Positions 14,601 through 59,470 of a DNA stretch of 64,000 bases are shown here, in pieces; the stretch's first letter is position 1; each line of letters starts with the position of its first letter. Origin of the DNA: Diadema setosum (taxonomy: Eukaryota; Echinodermata; Echinoidea; Diadematoida; Diadematidae); assembly GCF_964275005.1 (NCBI RefSeq), contig NC_092688.1:19314403-19378402 (forward strand), given 5' to 3'. Under the pieces are notes generated by a model, which was given only the letters and a program-made list of their open reading frames with translations, did no database searches and was not told the DNA's origin. Position numbers and translations under genes: made by a program.

Positions 14601-16014
14601 CGAGGCCCCAGTATTCGGTCACCAACGGTCGCCGCAATGTCCCCGATGCAATTTTGCGCCAACAAGGTAGCGCGCGCGCACATTTTTCAGCTGCTTTGAA
14701 CACGCATTGACTTTGAACGCGCACATCGCGTGACCGAATACTGGAGCCGGTGACCGTATACTGGGAAATTTTCAAGGTGAAATATTTCGGGATTTTGCGC
14801 AATTCTGTGAGATATTTAACAAAATGAAAGTTGAGATTAAAGAAATTTGATATATTTCACATACATTGCTGTAGATATCATGTATGTATGTATTATTTTA
14901 GTTTGAAAAATATTGCAAAAAAGCTTAAGTGACCGAATACTGGGGATGTTACCCTAAACATAAGTGTACCGATATAGTGATTGTATGGAGCATATGGCTT
15001 GCCGTAGACGTTCATGCGGACATTTTTCAAATGAAGGCGGCGATAAATTGGGGAGCGCAGCAAAGAAGTGGAGGAAACAACCAGAAAACATGAGGAAACA
15101 GTGGAAGAGGTGAGTAAAAATGTCGACTGATTAATCCTGTATATATTTTTTTTTTTCCAGATTGGTTTGAAAACCAAGCTGGAAAAATTAATGATAACCA
15201 TTTTTTATGCGGGGGGAACTGGGTCGAAGTTGCGTTGAACCAGAAAGGTTCAAACCGTCGCAATGTAATAGCGTATGTATTGTATCAATGGTGTCTGTCT
15301 AAAGAAGCGAAAAACTGACCCAGCAAATGTCATTATTATAAATGAGAAGTTTTTCGCGGAATTAGACATACTTGTCGGTCAAACCCTATCATATCACACT
15401 ATAGACCCTGTGGTGTGGTGCCTGAAAAGTGATAAATTCTGTCTGGTACATAGCATAGTGGTAGAAATCTACTTGAATTCACATGCAGCAGTGCCCGAGT
15501 AGGGTAAAATTGCGTAGGCCTAACGACGTAACGTTAGACATTCAGTTTCCACTGATTGTGGGCCCTACAGTGGCAGCCAGTGCATCATTGCATGATTGCC
15601 AAGCAGGATTTGAATGGGTCATCAACCCACTTCTGTCAAAAAAAGGGGAAAATGCACGGATCTCCACAGTCACAGACAGACCACAGCGTGACAGCATGCA
15701 CGGATCGCGAATCGACACTGCACTGCACAAACACCTCACCATACCAAAAGCAAAACACCGTCACGTCTGGTGACATAAGACTGCACACGTGGGACTAAGC
15801 GAAATGTCTACCACACCGTCACAATAGATACAGGATAACATAATATTGGTGGCGATTTAGGTAATCCCAGCTGAAACTTTCGAAGCAAATGCTTTCAACA
15901 GGTAATTCAAACATCTCCATATCCTGTATATCACATCGGAGCATTGAAACCACAGAAAATATAAGAAAATTACAGCGTTACTTTCAACTACTCACTTGAA
16001 CAAACGAGCGCCAT
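5650..16014 (-). CDS. PRPF19: Pre-mRNA-processing factor 19 (Prp19), complete, 11 coding exons
   Basis: Prp19 is the U-box E3 ubiquitin ligase and scaffold of the NineTeen complex, which activates the spliceosome in the nucleus. Coding exons (minus strand, 5' to 3') are 16014-15996, 12537-12388, 11861-11643, 11045-10894, 10254-10138, 9535-9460, 8937-8828, 8314-8089, 7610-7354, 6658-6553 and 5747-5650. All have GT/AG borders and the phases join without a break, giving 509 aa against 504 in human. Residues 1-70 form the U-box ([15 protein letters not shown], then [16 protein letters not shown]). Residues 70-135 are the helical tetramerisation region ([11 protein letters not shown]-like, [15 protein letters not shown]). 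A basic [10 protein letters not shown] segment lies near residue 190. A seven-bladed WD40 domain fills about 220-509 ([31 protein letters not shown]) and ends in [10 protein letters not shown], as in vertebrates. Exon 1 codes for only six residues and is separated by a 3.5 kb intron; it was chosen because MALVCSI matches the family start. Exon 3 has a weak donor (GTTCGC). Confidence 0.97.
5895..6030 (-). pseudogene. Decayed duplicate of the PRPF19 exon 11 acceptor and exon start
   Basis: Positions 5969-6020 align with 5729-5781 at roughly 80 percent identity. The latter spans the acceptor of the last PRPF19 exon and the intron just upstream. The copy lies in intron 10, about 240 bp upstream in the transcript, and still shows TTTCTAG before a GATCATAC-type exon start. 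Read on, it leaves the Prp19 sequence within a few codons, so it is probably a relic and not a functional terminal exon. Because the AG is intact, minor alternative splicing cannot be excluded. Confidence 0.55.
6952..7133. mobile_element. 182-bp hAT-like MITE in PRPF19 intron 9
   Basis: The ends CAGGGGTGTGAGAGT and ACTCTCACATCCCTG are inverted repeats of about 15 bp. The inside is AT-rich and holds repeated AAAGTCTGA units. No clear 8-bp target duplication survives. CAGGG ends are typical of hAT elements, so the assignment is by terminus only. Confidence 0.7.
9595..9876 (-). mobile_element. tRNA-derived SINE with TAAATGGGTACC central segment
   Basis: On the minus strand a polymerase III box A (TGGCTGAGTGG, 9866-9856) is followed by a box B (GGTTCAAGCCC, 9809-9799) at tRNA spacing. 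A conserved-looking central part follows, with CACCCAGGAGTATAAATGG and GGTACCCGGTAGG. A 3' part has CTATATAAAAAATAG and TTATTATTA. Segments with a TAAATGGGTACC core recur in SINEs of many marine invertebrates. It lies in PRPF19 intron 5 and may easily be mistaken for a tRNA gene. Confidence 0.82.
11294..11502. mobile_element. TACTGTA-ended MITE, old copy, PRPF19 intron 3
   Basis: This 209-bp copy aligns along its length with the better preserved one at 36080-36289, sharing GCATGAAATTTT, GGAGCCAACTGCC, TTGTGGCATGAAA and CATTCAATGC. It starts TACTGTA and ends TTTTACAGTA. The TA at each border fits a Tc1/mariner-type target site. Confidence 0.8.
13606..14092. mobile_element. Truncated copy of the CAGTATTCGGTCA element
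   Basis: The copy starts TAGGGTAAGAGCACCAG and aligns closely with the first 480 bp or so of the full copy at 14181. It then breaks off beside an 18-bp hairpin. It carries three of the CCAGTATTCGGTCA-type motifs (13619, 13637 and 14035). It has no right end. Confidence 0.85.
14092..14134. repeat. Perfect 18-bp inverted repeat with 7-nt loop
   Basis: Arms 14092-14109 and 14117-14134 are exact reverse complements (TAATATTGTGAATGAGCA) around AGGGTAA. The loop resembles the TAGGGTAA terminus of the adjacent elements. It lies exactly where the truncated copy loses similarity to the full copy, so it may mark a rearrangement or fold-back junction. Confidence 0.9.
14181..14956. mobile_element. Full-length 776-bp non-autonomous DNA transposon with repeated terminal motif
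   Basis: The left end reads TAGGGTAAGGGCACCAG. The right end, read inward on the other strand, is TAGGGTAACATCCCCAG, followed in both by TATTCGGTCA, so the TIRs are about 27 bp with a few mismatches. Six motif copies lie inside: 14194, 14212 and 14608 forward, and 14731, 14751 and 14930 inverted. A 166-aa minus-strand open frame inside has no recognisable domain and is taken as chance. Confidence 0.83.
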
Positions 16015-16135
16015 GATGCCAACGTGATTTGATTGGGAAGTCAAAAAAAAAAAAAAAGCGAGGCGGCACTACTATCCAAAAACTGACACTAGAGGGCTTA
16101 TTTGGGTTAAAACGTTGTCGAGGAAGTTGTCTTTT

Positions 16136-16210
<75 letters not shown>

Positions 16211-16440
16211 CCCTTTCTTTCTTTCTTTCTTTCTTTCTTCCTTCCTTTCTTTCTTCCCTTCTTTCTTTTTATTCGTTCTTTTTTCTTCTTTCTTTTTTCT
16301 TTCCTTTTTTCTTTTTTTTTCTTTCCTTTTTTCTTTCTTTTCCACTCTTGTTTCATGACATTCTTTTTTTTTCCTTTTCTTTTCTTTATTCAACCTGGAA
16401 ATGTTTGAATTTGTAACTTTTCTTTCGGTTTTCATTCACC
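16015..16440 (-). promoter_or_regulatory. PRPF19 upstream flank with CTTT/GAAA tract
   Basis: The sequence just upstream of the PRPF19 ATG contains a CCAATCAAATCACG segment (near 16031-16044, minus strand), a possible CCAAT box about 25 bp before the start codon. A pyrimidine-rich tract then fills about 16129-16400 on the plus strand, with roughly 19 uninterrupted CTTT units at 16131-16206. The transcription start cannot be placed from sequence alone. Long Lys/Arg or Phe/Ser open frames here are products of the repeat. Confidence 0.6.
16129..16400. repeat. CTTT/GAAA microsatellite and polypyrimidine tract
   Basis: The first 75 bp or so are clean CTTT units. The rest is interrupted T/C sequence (CCTTCC, TTTTTTCTTT). 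Nearly 270 bp of one-strand pyrimidine could form triplex DNA and is probably variable in length. Confidence 0.95.
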
Positions 16441-16888
16441 AAAGAATAACATTTGAAAAAAAAAATCCAAATAAGCCACTGATCTCTCGAGTACAATGTA
16501 CATTGAGATCAGAGATATAAGCTCCAACTGTTAATATCTCCAGTAGCTACAAAATCACAATAAATGTATCATTGAATTCATCACTTTCATCGCTACTACA
16601 TTGCTATAATAAGTGCAATAGTACATGTATTAAGTACCATCTAGCATATTTACAACGTATTTCATATTTTCAATGATATTCTGATCAATATTATTATTAT
16701 GTTTCTCATTTGTTGGCATTTTTTACTGTCATCATATAAAGATGTGGTTTTTTTTTGTTTTTGTTGTTGTTCATCTATGCAATGTGTATATCACTTGAAC
16801 ATATCTATACATACTTTGTACTAAAAATAGTAAAACTTTTGTGATTATGACACTGCATTGTTTGAGGTAATGATAATATTTTGTACAT

Positions 16889-17077
16889 ACAGTGCACTCC
16901 CGTTATAACTAACATGGTTGAAACGCAATTCTGGCAGGAACAAAGTAAAAATTCAGGCTGCAACATTATCCATTCCATGTATTTTTATTGTTTTTCTGTT
17001 CCATTATGCCAAAATTTTGATATAACGAAAGAAAACTGCCAGTCCCGAGGACTTTGTTATAATGGAAGTCCACTGTA
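16889..17077. mobile_element. Tc1/mariner-pogo-type MITE, copy 1
   Basis: The ends CAGTGCACTCCCGTTATA and TATAATGGAAGTCCACTG are imperfect inverted repeats bordered by TA. The inside shares AACTGCCAGTCC(C/T)GAGGAC with the copy at 21277-21463. CAGTNGACTCCCGTTATA ends are typical of pogo/Tigger-derived MITEs. Confidence 0.8.
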
Positions 17078-18458
17078 CTTATGTGTGCATATGTGTTTAA
17101 AATGTGGGTATGTAATATTATGTGGTATATACCAGCTGAGCCACTAAGCATACATCACATTCACCTATCTTGGTATTATCTAATAGAAGAAACAATTTTT
17201 GGCTACAAGCAAATGAGAAATTATGAAATATGAGATGGATTGGGATATTTTATCTTCCCTTTTGGTTTAATGTGTTTAAAATCACAGTTCACAGATTACA
17301 CAGATTACACAAGTAAACTTTACATAGTGGACAAACTGCAGGTTGCAGTTGTGAAGTTGTGTAATCTTCAACCATTACACTTTAGTGTACAAGTAATGTA
17401 ATTGGTGTGACAACGCTTTCTTGCCTATCAGGCCAAACCTTCCATGGTTTTGAAGCACTGATACCACACACATACACAAAAACAACAAACAAACAAACAA
17501 ACCAAGTAAAAGATGAGGCAGCTAGTCCAACTCATACTCTTGAAGTTGATAATGCTTCTTGTTCATCAGGAGGGGGAGAATACATCAAACCAATTTATCC
17601 TTGCAAAGTTTTTCATGTTAATCAAGAGAAAAATGAGGCTGCTGGCTGATGAATCCTTATTGGTAATTTTTGTCAGAGATTAGGAGAAATCTTCTACTAC
17701 TGGGTACAAAAATATATCATATTTTTGAGGGATGCAACATACATAACTTTAAAAACATTTAAAGAAAATTAATCCATACTGGTCCCAAATATCATAAGAA
17801 GGTTAGATTTGTTTTGTTTTGGTTTTCCTTTCTTTTTCTTTTTGGTGAGAGATTGGGAAGAGCAAGCCATAAATCAAAGCAACGATTCTATCCCACAGAT
17901 GCATAGCAATTCTCAAGAAAAAAAAAAATCACTGGAAGAACTATGTGTAGTTACTATGAGTTAATGATTCTATTCAACACCAGTCAGCTGGACAGGACAA
18001 CCAAAACCAACCAAAACTTCCTCACCAACAAATTAATGAACATAACACTGGGAGCCAAATGTTGCTGATCTATTGCATGTGAGCATGGGATTACTCACTA
18101 TTACTGCTCAATACAATTTGCAGATATAAAATTCCACAGAGCCTATGTGGCTTAAAACTTGTGATCGATTACAACCAGTAATACTAAATAGTTGATGTGT
18201 GATTCTGACTGCTACACTGGATTTTGTTTCTAAACTTGACATGAATAAAATCATTTCTCCTTCTTGGGTAATGTCATTCTTGCATCATCACATGTCATGG
18301 AATATGGAATCTCTCAAGAAAAAAAAAGAGTTTTATAAAGAAAAACATCTTTAAACAATCAACAATAACAAACCTCCATTAAAAAGAATATAATGAGGCA
18401 AGATTTGAACATGCATTTTGAAGATGTTTAAGAAAACACACCACTGTGGGCAATCTAT

Positions 18459-19145
18459 TTAACCCGTTCCTCCCGCAATTCTCTGAGGGGCCCCCAATGC
18501 CCCCAACCAAGATTCTTTCTACAGGTCGACAGAGAATGGACAGGTTGGTAATCCACCTTTGCGAAAGCAGTCAAGCATTACATGTACAGGCATCCCCTTT
18601 CCACGGTCAACTACATGTTGCATCAAACAATGCAAAATATTGATCGGGTGTGAGGTATGAATAGAGCGTGCGCTGATGGGCTCACAAGCTCTTAATAGCA
18701 ATTAATAGTGTGGTACAAGTGAAGAGTTTGTTCGCAAAAATCGATAAGTCCATTTTTGAAGATTTTGAATTACAGTCTCTGTCATAAAGTACAAAACAAT
18801 ACCTTTTAAATGATATATTGGTCACTACATATAAAGGTACATTTTTGAAGTTATGGTCAAAAGAAGCAAAAATTCTCTTATTATTCTTTTTATTTTTCTT
18901 GACCTTTAATCCCAAAAATCTCCATTTGGCAAATATGGACTTATCGGTTTTTGCGAACAAACTCTTCAAGTAGTTTTCATACAGAAAGAAGACTGATACT
19001 GAAAGGAGAAACTCTAATCTTTCTCCCAAAACCATTTTTCTGGGAAGCATAGCACAGATAAACATGAATTTAGGCCTCGAATGCAGGTACACTTGTCTAC
19101 ATTTTGGGAACCTGGTATACCTGGTTCCCGTAAGGAATGGGTTAA
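18459..19145. mobile_element. 687-bp TTAA-flanked element with inner fold-back
   Basis: Ends are TTAACCCGTTCCTCCCG and its inverted form CGTAAGGAATGGGTTAA. Inside, a second inverted repeat is formed by 18720-18751 (GAAGAGTTTGTTCGCAAAAA and on) and its near-complement ending near 18970. TTAA borders and CCC termini suggest a piggyBac-type non-autonomous element. Open frames inside show no known domain. Confidence 0.78.
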
Positions 19146-19796
19146 ATTTGAAATCCTTCATTCATCAGGACTACACCTGTCTTTTTACTAGTATGATTTT
19201 CATACATCTCTTGCAATATTTAGACACTCTGTAATTAATTTGTATGTTCATGCTGGCATAACAATTATATTATGCAGTGTCATACCTATACGTGTACACT
19301 CACAAGGACTGGCAGAACATGACAAAATACATTCAAAACATGTACTTATGAATTTTCTGAAGACATATTCAATCACATGTATTTGCCCTAAACACATTTG
19401 ACATCTTTCTAGACCTACATAGAATGTTGGCTAGACAAGCGCTCCAATGGAGCCATGCAGTGAGCAGTTGTCCGTGTCCACTGCTGCAGAAACCATCAAG
19501 AAGAAAACACATAATGGATGCACTCTAAATGACTCCACTAAAAATGCACAAATCAAAATACCAATCATCCTGCACAAACTCTTGTCCATTGTGCATGTCG
19601 GCTTTAGAGATGTCTTGCACCACAACACTTTGAAGTGTGACTTGACTGGGAACACTTTGTAGAAGAGGGCGCTACACTGGGAACTCCTGGCCTCACACAG
19701 CTTCCTCTCGCGCCCTGACTCGGCCAACATTCGTCACTGTGACACCACAGCCTCGCATTCTAGTGTGAGCTGTCCACTGCATTGTGGTTGAGGGAG

Positions 19797-26556
<6,760 letters not shown>

Positions 26557-26625
26557 CTTGAATACCACATTGACAATCACATTACATTGCATTATTGCTG
26601 TGGAGTGAATTGACACCGCGCCGCG
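26557..26625. promoter_or_regulatory. Putative bidirectional promoter between COQ5 and HEATR6
   Basis: Only 69 bp separate the COQ5 start codon (minus strand, 26556) from the HEATR6 start codon (plus strand, 26626), so both 5' UTRs and core promoters must lie here or overlap the other gene. No TATA box was seen. The COQ5 start lies in CAAGATGGCAGC, which resembles the YY1 initiator-type motif common at TATA-less start sites. A short GC patch (CCGCGCCGCG) precedes the HEATR6 ATG. The spacing is read directly; the shared promoter is inferred. Confidence 0.75.
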
Positions 26626-55054
<28,429 letters not shown>

Positions 55055-55396
55055 GTAAGCCACACTCTGCCTTCCGGTTTTTATGTAGATCTTTTTGTAT
55101 CCTTATCTACAGTCACACAAAAGTGTCAACTCTTTGTGGCTGCAGTGGTAGCCCATTTTTACACACTTTAGCAAATACACACACATTTCATTCATAAATT
55201 TATGTAAACTACACATGTAGCTATGTAGGGTAGTGTGGAGGCACCATAAGGTCACACTGTGTCACACTGTCTCCATAGCAACGAGGGATGAAATGTTCCT
55301 ATGGTGGTTATGTTATGATCATTGTTCTGTTTTGGTTTGGTTTTAGTATCCAAAGCATTCTTCAGGTTGCCTTGGGATTGAATTGTTGTTTTTGTT

Positions 55397-55434
<38 letters not shown>

Positions 55435-56480
55435 CATGTACCAACTTCTTGTAACCAGAAGTCTTAGTTAGAAGATAAACAACCCAAAAATTGTCACTGT
55501 GTACAGTAAATTCAACTACTCATTTGTAGGTACTTTTGTTTGATACCATTTTGCAGATAGCAGGAAGAATTTCTCTTGGTTTATTGTCTCAGAAAAATTA
55601 CTCTCAATATGTGGATACATGGCATCATCATGCTATGATCTTTTACTTGTATTTGTTTGCTGAACTATAGAGAATGGGGAAGGGTCAGGCTTAATACAAA
55701 AACTGCACAGGGGTAAAATCTTAATTCTTATATATGAGCAATGAAATATTATTGATTTCTTGGAAGCTTCCCAAGTATAACCATGTGTTTTCATGATGAT
55801 AGAAAACTATGAGAAACAGTGATGCACTAATGATTAAGCTTGACAACAGGTTTGCAGACTTGATTTTCACAGCAAAGCACTATAAGATGTGGCCCCATTG
55901 TGGTCTACAGGTGGTAGCACTGTAACTGTTGGGTACACATTGTCTGCCACATTTGTGGTAAACCACATTTATTTGCTACATTTATCCATGGTCACATTGA
56001 CATTACAACGAACCTGCTTTCTGTTTGCTGTCCTCCACTGTCTTCCTGCGTGCAACTCTTTGTGATTCAAGGATTCAACCTTTCATGCCCCCTGCCTCTC
56101 TCCTGTTGCCATGGTTACACGGTTTTGGTCAGAGTAACCGAGTAATCCCATTGCGGTGTCTGTGAATTAGAGAATATGTGGTAATGATGGTGACCAACTA
56201 ACTCACTGGTTATGTTACCACATGAGATTGATAGTCATTTGGTTTGAATTTGATATGTGAGTTTGTTTCATTCATTTAGTATTACTGAATGGGTTCTTTC
56301 AGAGAATTCTGTGTGTAGTCCACTTGACTGAAACTGTTTCACAAACACACCAACAGCAGCAGTACATGAAATCAAATGCAGGAAATGAAAGTAAATAGGA
56401 TAATGCCATATTGTATTTTGCAATAGTTATTCTACTGTATCCTGAATGTGAGAATATTTTACATGCAGTTCACTGCACCT

Positions 56481-56573
56481 TTAACCTATCGAAGACAAGT
56501 CACAAGTAAGCTCGAGCAGGTGGCTATGGGAAATGTGTGTTCTAACAAAATCAACTCATCTTCAATGGGCTAA
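56481..56573. mobile_element. 93-bp TTAA palindromic MITE, copy 2
   Basis: It starts TTAACCTATCGAAGAC and ends GTCTTCGATAGG-like sequence as CATCTTCAATGGGCTAA, with CTATGGGAAATGTG inside. Opposite orientation to copy 1 and diverged at the right border. Confidence 0.7.
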
Positions 56574-57384
56574 AGTGAAGTTACTGCATATATTTTCAGA
56601 GCAATGATAGGTGAGACTGGTTTTAAGCTGTTTCAAATGCGATTCTAAAATCTCCATAAACTGTTGAAGTAGGCCCACCTGGTTCATGTAAGCAATGAAA
56701 CTTGGATAGAAGTCAAAATATGGTTCTCTGCCGGGAACTTTGGAGTGAGTTTAAAGAGACTTTGAGTGAATGAAAACCTTGCGAGAGATAGGAATGTAAG
56801 AACTGTTTGCCCACATGGCTTTTTCATGGTAGAACTTGACCATCCGTTGATTTTGAACTTGAATAGATTTCTTTTCTTCTTCTTTTTTTCACTAGTAATG
56901 CAAATCCGTGCAATATCACTGTGTATGTAGGGAGTTTTGTAATGTGTTTTTCTTTACGACTGCTTCTTTAAGGTAATCTTGAGTTATTTGCAATTTCTCC
57001 ACCTACTATGGAACTTCCTTCACTTTTCAAATTCATTGTTAAAATCTGAGTCAAAACCAAGTATCTGTTGCTCATTGATTAGGTCAAGATCAAACAAACT
57101 TTATGTGGAAAATCTTTCATTATCACTCATTGATGTTGTTACGTGTTTCTTTTTTCCTGCTGCATATCATGTAGTTTTCTATGATGATTATAAGTTTTCA
57201 GACATTGTACTTACAATTCCAGAGATTGTGGATCCTCTATCTGGTGATTGTTATTGAAACAAGCCATGGTTTAAAAAAAAAACACAAAAAAAACAAAAAC
57301 AAAAACCAGTCAATTTGATGGTGTAAGTTACCCTCTGCTTGTTCTCAGAATACAGGAAATATCTGTGTGCTGGAGACATATTCT

Positions 57385-57476
57385 TTAACCTGTTGAAGAC
57401 AGACTGATTTTGCCAAACACACGTTTCCCATAGAAACCTGTCCGAGTATACTTGGGACTAGTCTTCAATGAGTTAA
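57385..57476. mobile_element. 92-bp TTAA palindromic MITE, copy 3
   Basis: It starts TTAACCTGTTGAAGACAG and ends AGTCTTCAATGAGTTAA, with CGTTTCCCATAG inside. Same orientation as copy 1. Confidence 0.78.
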
Positions 57477-58296
57477 TGGGAAATATCTATGGTCTTGAGC
57501 CATATTCCATGAGGCCAAAAGGCAGAATGGAATGTGGCACCAGACTGTAGATATTTCTTATATTTCCAAGGAACAATTAGGGGGCAAGGATTTTATCTTT
57601 TAGTGTATAGATTTAGATCTAAATGAATTCTGTTGTGTGATTTCATTGGTAAGGTTTTGATAAAAACATAATTCAATAACTTTGTTCTACTCACCACTTG
57701 TGCTTTCTTGTCCTTTCTCTCATAACTAGCTGCTGCAGTGCTGCTAGCTGTGATGCGCACAAACATCAACAACACTCCAGTCGTGAACAATGCAAAACAC
57801 AATATACAATGGGGGGAATGACCTCCTTCACAAAGTACATGAAATATTCCATGGTTGATCTACCAATCAGATTACAGAATTTATGATCACTGAAAGATGA
57901 TAATAAATGTCAAATATTGCTATCAGTAAAATTCAGGTGACACCATTAGTGAATTCCTTGCACCTTGCTTTTAAAGAGCTGTGAATTTGTGTGTTATCTT
58001 GATACCCCATGGCAATGTAAAACATTTAGTTAGAAGATACAGCATTTCATATTTTGTATTTCAGAAACATGAAGCTACAGTTCATAACTCAAAGATAGCT
58101 TCTTATGACATTTCTTTTTGTTTTGTAAAGAGCACAAAGTATGCTTTCTTCTTCTGGAATTACATCATCTGTAATAATTTCTCCTAAAAACAGTAGCGAC
58201 ATAAGATGAAACAATGACGGGGAAAATCTCAGTCAGCATGGGAACAACAAAATGATGTTATTGTCATTTTTTTTTTGTCTTAAGAAGTGTGACAAT

Positions 58297-58549
58297 TACT
58301 GTTTATGCCATGTATAATAGCGAGTCTCATTTTTTGTGAATCGGGACTTCCGGACAATTTCGTGAGTGGTTCAAATTCGCGATCGTGAAGTACAGTACTG
58401 AACGGAGAAACGTTAATGTATGCGTGCACGTTACATTCCTGTCGGGATCAGAGACAAGATTTTTGTATATTTTTAAATTCGTAAATAGCATCTGACTTGC
58501 AAAATTCACGTAAATAGAAACCTGGCAAAATATTCGGCATACACAGTAA
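58297..58549. mobile_element. 253-bp TACTGTNTATGCC MITE
   Basis: The left end TACTGTTTATGCC and the right end GGCATACACAGTA are inverted repeats. The inside has AATTTCGTGAGTGG and AAATTCGCGATCG segments like the other TACTGTA elements. Confidence 0.65.
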
Positions 58550-58916
58550 TTAAAAGTTGAACACAGATATTAGGTACATATGATTGCTGGGCATACCAAC
58601 ATCACTTTCCCCTTGTCTGTTTAAAAAAAAAAAAAAAAGTCATGTTGAAATTTCATTCATCCCTTCTCCCAGTGGAAAAAACTATTTCAGAAGGTTGATA
58701 ATCCACTGATGATGTCTATTGTATGTTTCACGAGGGTGCAAATTTGTTAATATGAATGATAGATATACAATACACCTTCCTCAGGGACGAAAATTATTAC
58801 ATCATGCACCCCCGCCTATACAAGGCTAAAATTTGGAAATGCCAGGAAACCCGAATCTGCATCAACGTTTTTGTATAAAATGGAGAAGGGGTGAGGGGGC
58901 TGGAAAATTATTTCAG

Positions 58917-59470
58917 GAAATGAATATTTCCTTGCTAATGACATGTTTGGTATTCCCTCCGTCATCTCGCTGGAAATGATTATCTGGTATAGAGCCAGAC
59001 GAACCACTGTCGGCATGAAATTCTGGTTCGCGCATTAGCCGTGGTAATGATTGCTAATGTCTCGAGGCTTTATCTGACCCCAGTCAGCATGGCTAATGGT
59101 CCGTATCTTGTGTCACTTAAGTAATTAGGACATTTGATGAATTAATCTCTCAGCCAAATGTGATGTTGCGATGGCATTCCGCTAAGTGGCGGGCTATAGT
59201 GATTCCAGGAGGGGGAAATTATGAAAATTATGATTTACAAAGGAGAGTAGTTGTTGGACCAGTGTATGTTGATGTCTTGCATAGGAGTCACCATAATTCC
59301 TAATGCTCACCTCCAGTCTGATGGGTCGGTAGCATCGTGAAAGATTTTTTGTCTTTTGTCTTTTGTTTATGGTATTGTGGGCTTAATATCCTGCGGAATG
59401 AGAGCTAATGACATGGAAACAAATTTCATCTAAGAGCAATCAATTTTGTTAGCATGTGAAACAGTTGTTG
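58917..59470. promoter_or_regulatory. Intronic block with repeated GCTAATG motifs
   Basis: GCTAATG or its complement occurs at about 58934, 59032, 59061, 59093 and 59404, with a related CCTAATG near 59301. AAGTAATTAGGA and GAATTAATC lie between them. The 12-mer GCTAATGACATG occurs at both edges (58934 and 59404). TAAT cores are typical homeodomain sites. Sequence complexity is higher than in the flanks. No repeat-like borders were seen. The enhancer reading is inferred. Confidence 0.35.

Larger units (their letters stand above)
12538..15995. other. PRPF19 intron 1 (3.46 kb), mostly repeats
   Basis: This intron separates the six-codon first exon from the U-box exon. It contains the two CAGTATTCGGTCA-rich element copies (13606-14956). 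The rest (12538-13605 and 14957-15995) shows no recognised coding sequence. Confidence 0.85.
16441..19796. other. Intergenic region between COQ5 3' end and PRPF19 5' end
   Basis: No conserved gene was recognised. The part next to 19796 is probably the COQ5 3' UTR. The stretch holds a pogo-type MITE (16889-17077), a TTAA-flanked element (18459-19145) and AT-rich sequence. COQ5 and PRPF19 are tandem on the minus strand, about 3.8 kb apart. Confidence 0.75.

Noticed and set aside
14302-14802. 166-aa minus-strand open frame
   Set aside because: It lies wholly in the CAGTATTCGGTCA element, has no known domain, and its pieces repeat in the truncated copy in other frames.
15992-16435. Long Lys/Arg-rich and Phe/Ser-rich open frames
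   Set aside because: They are translations of the CTTT/GAAA tract and overlap the PRPF19 first exon in the wrong frame.
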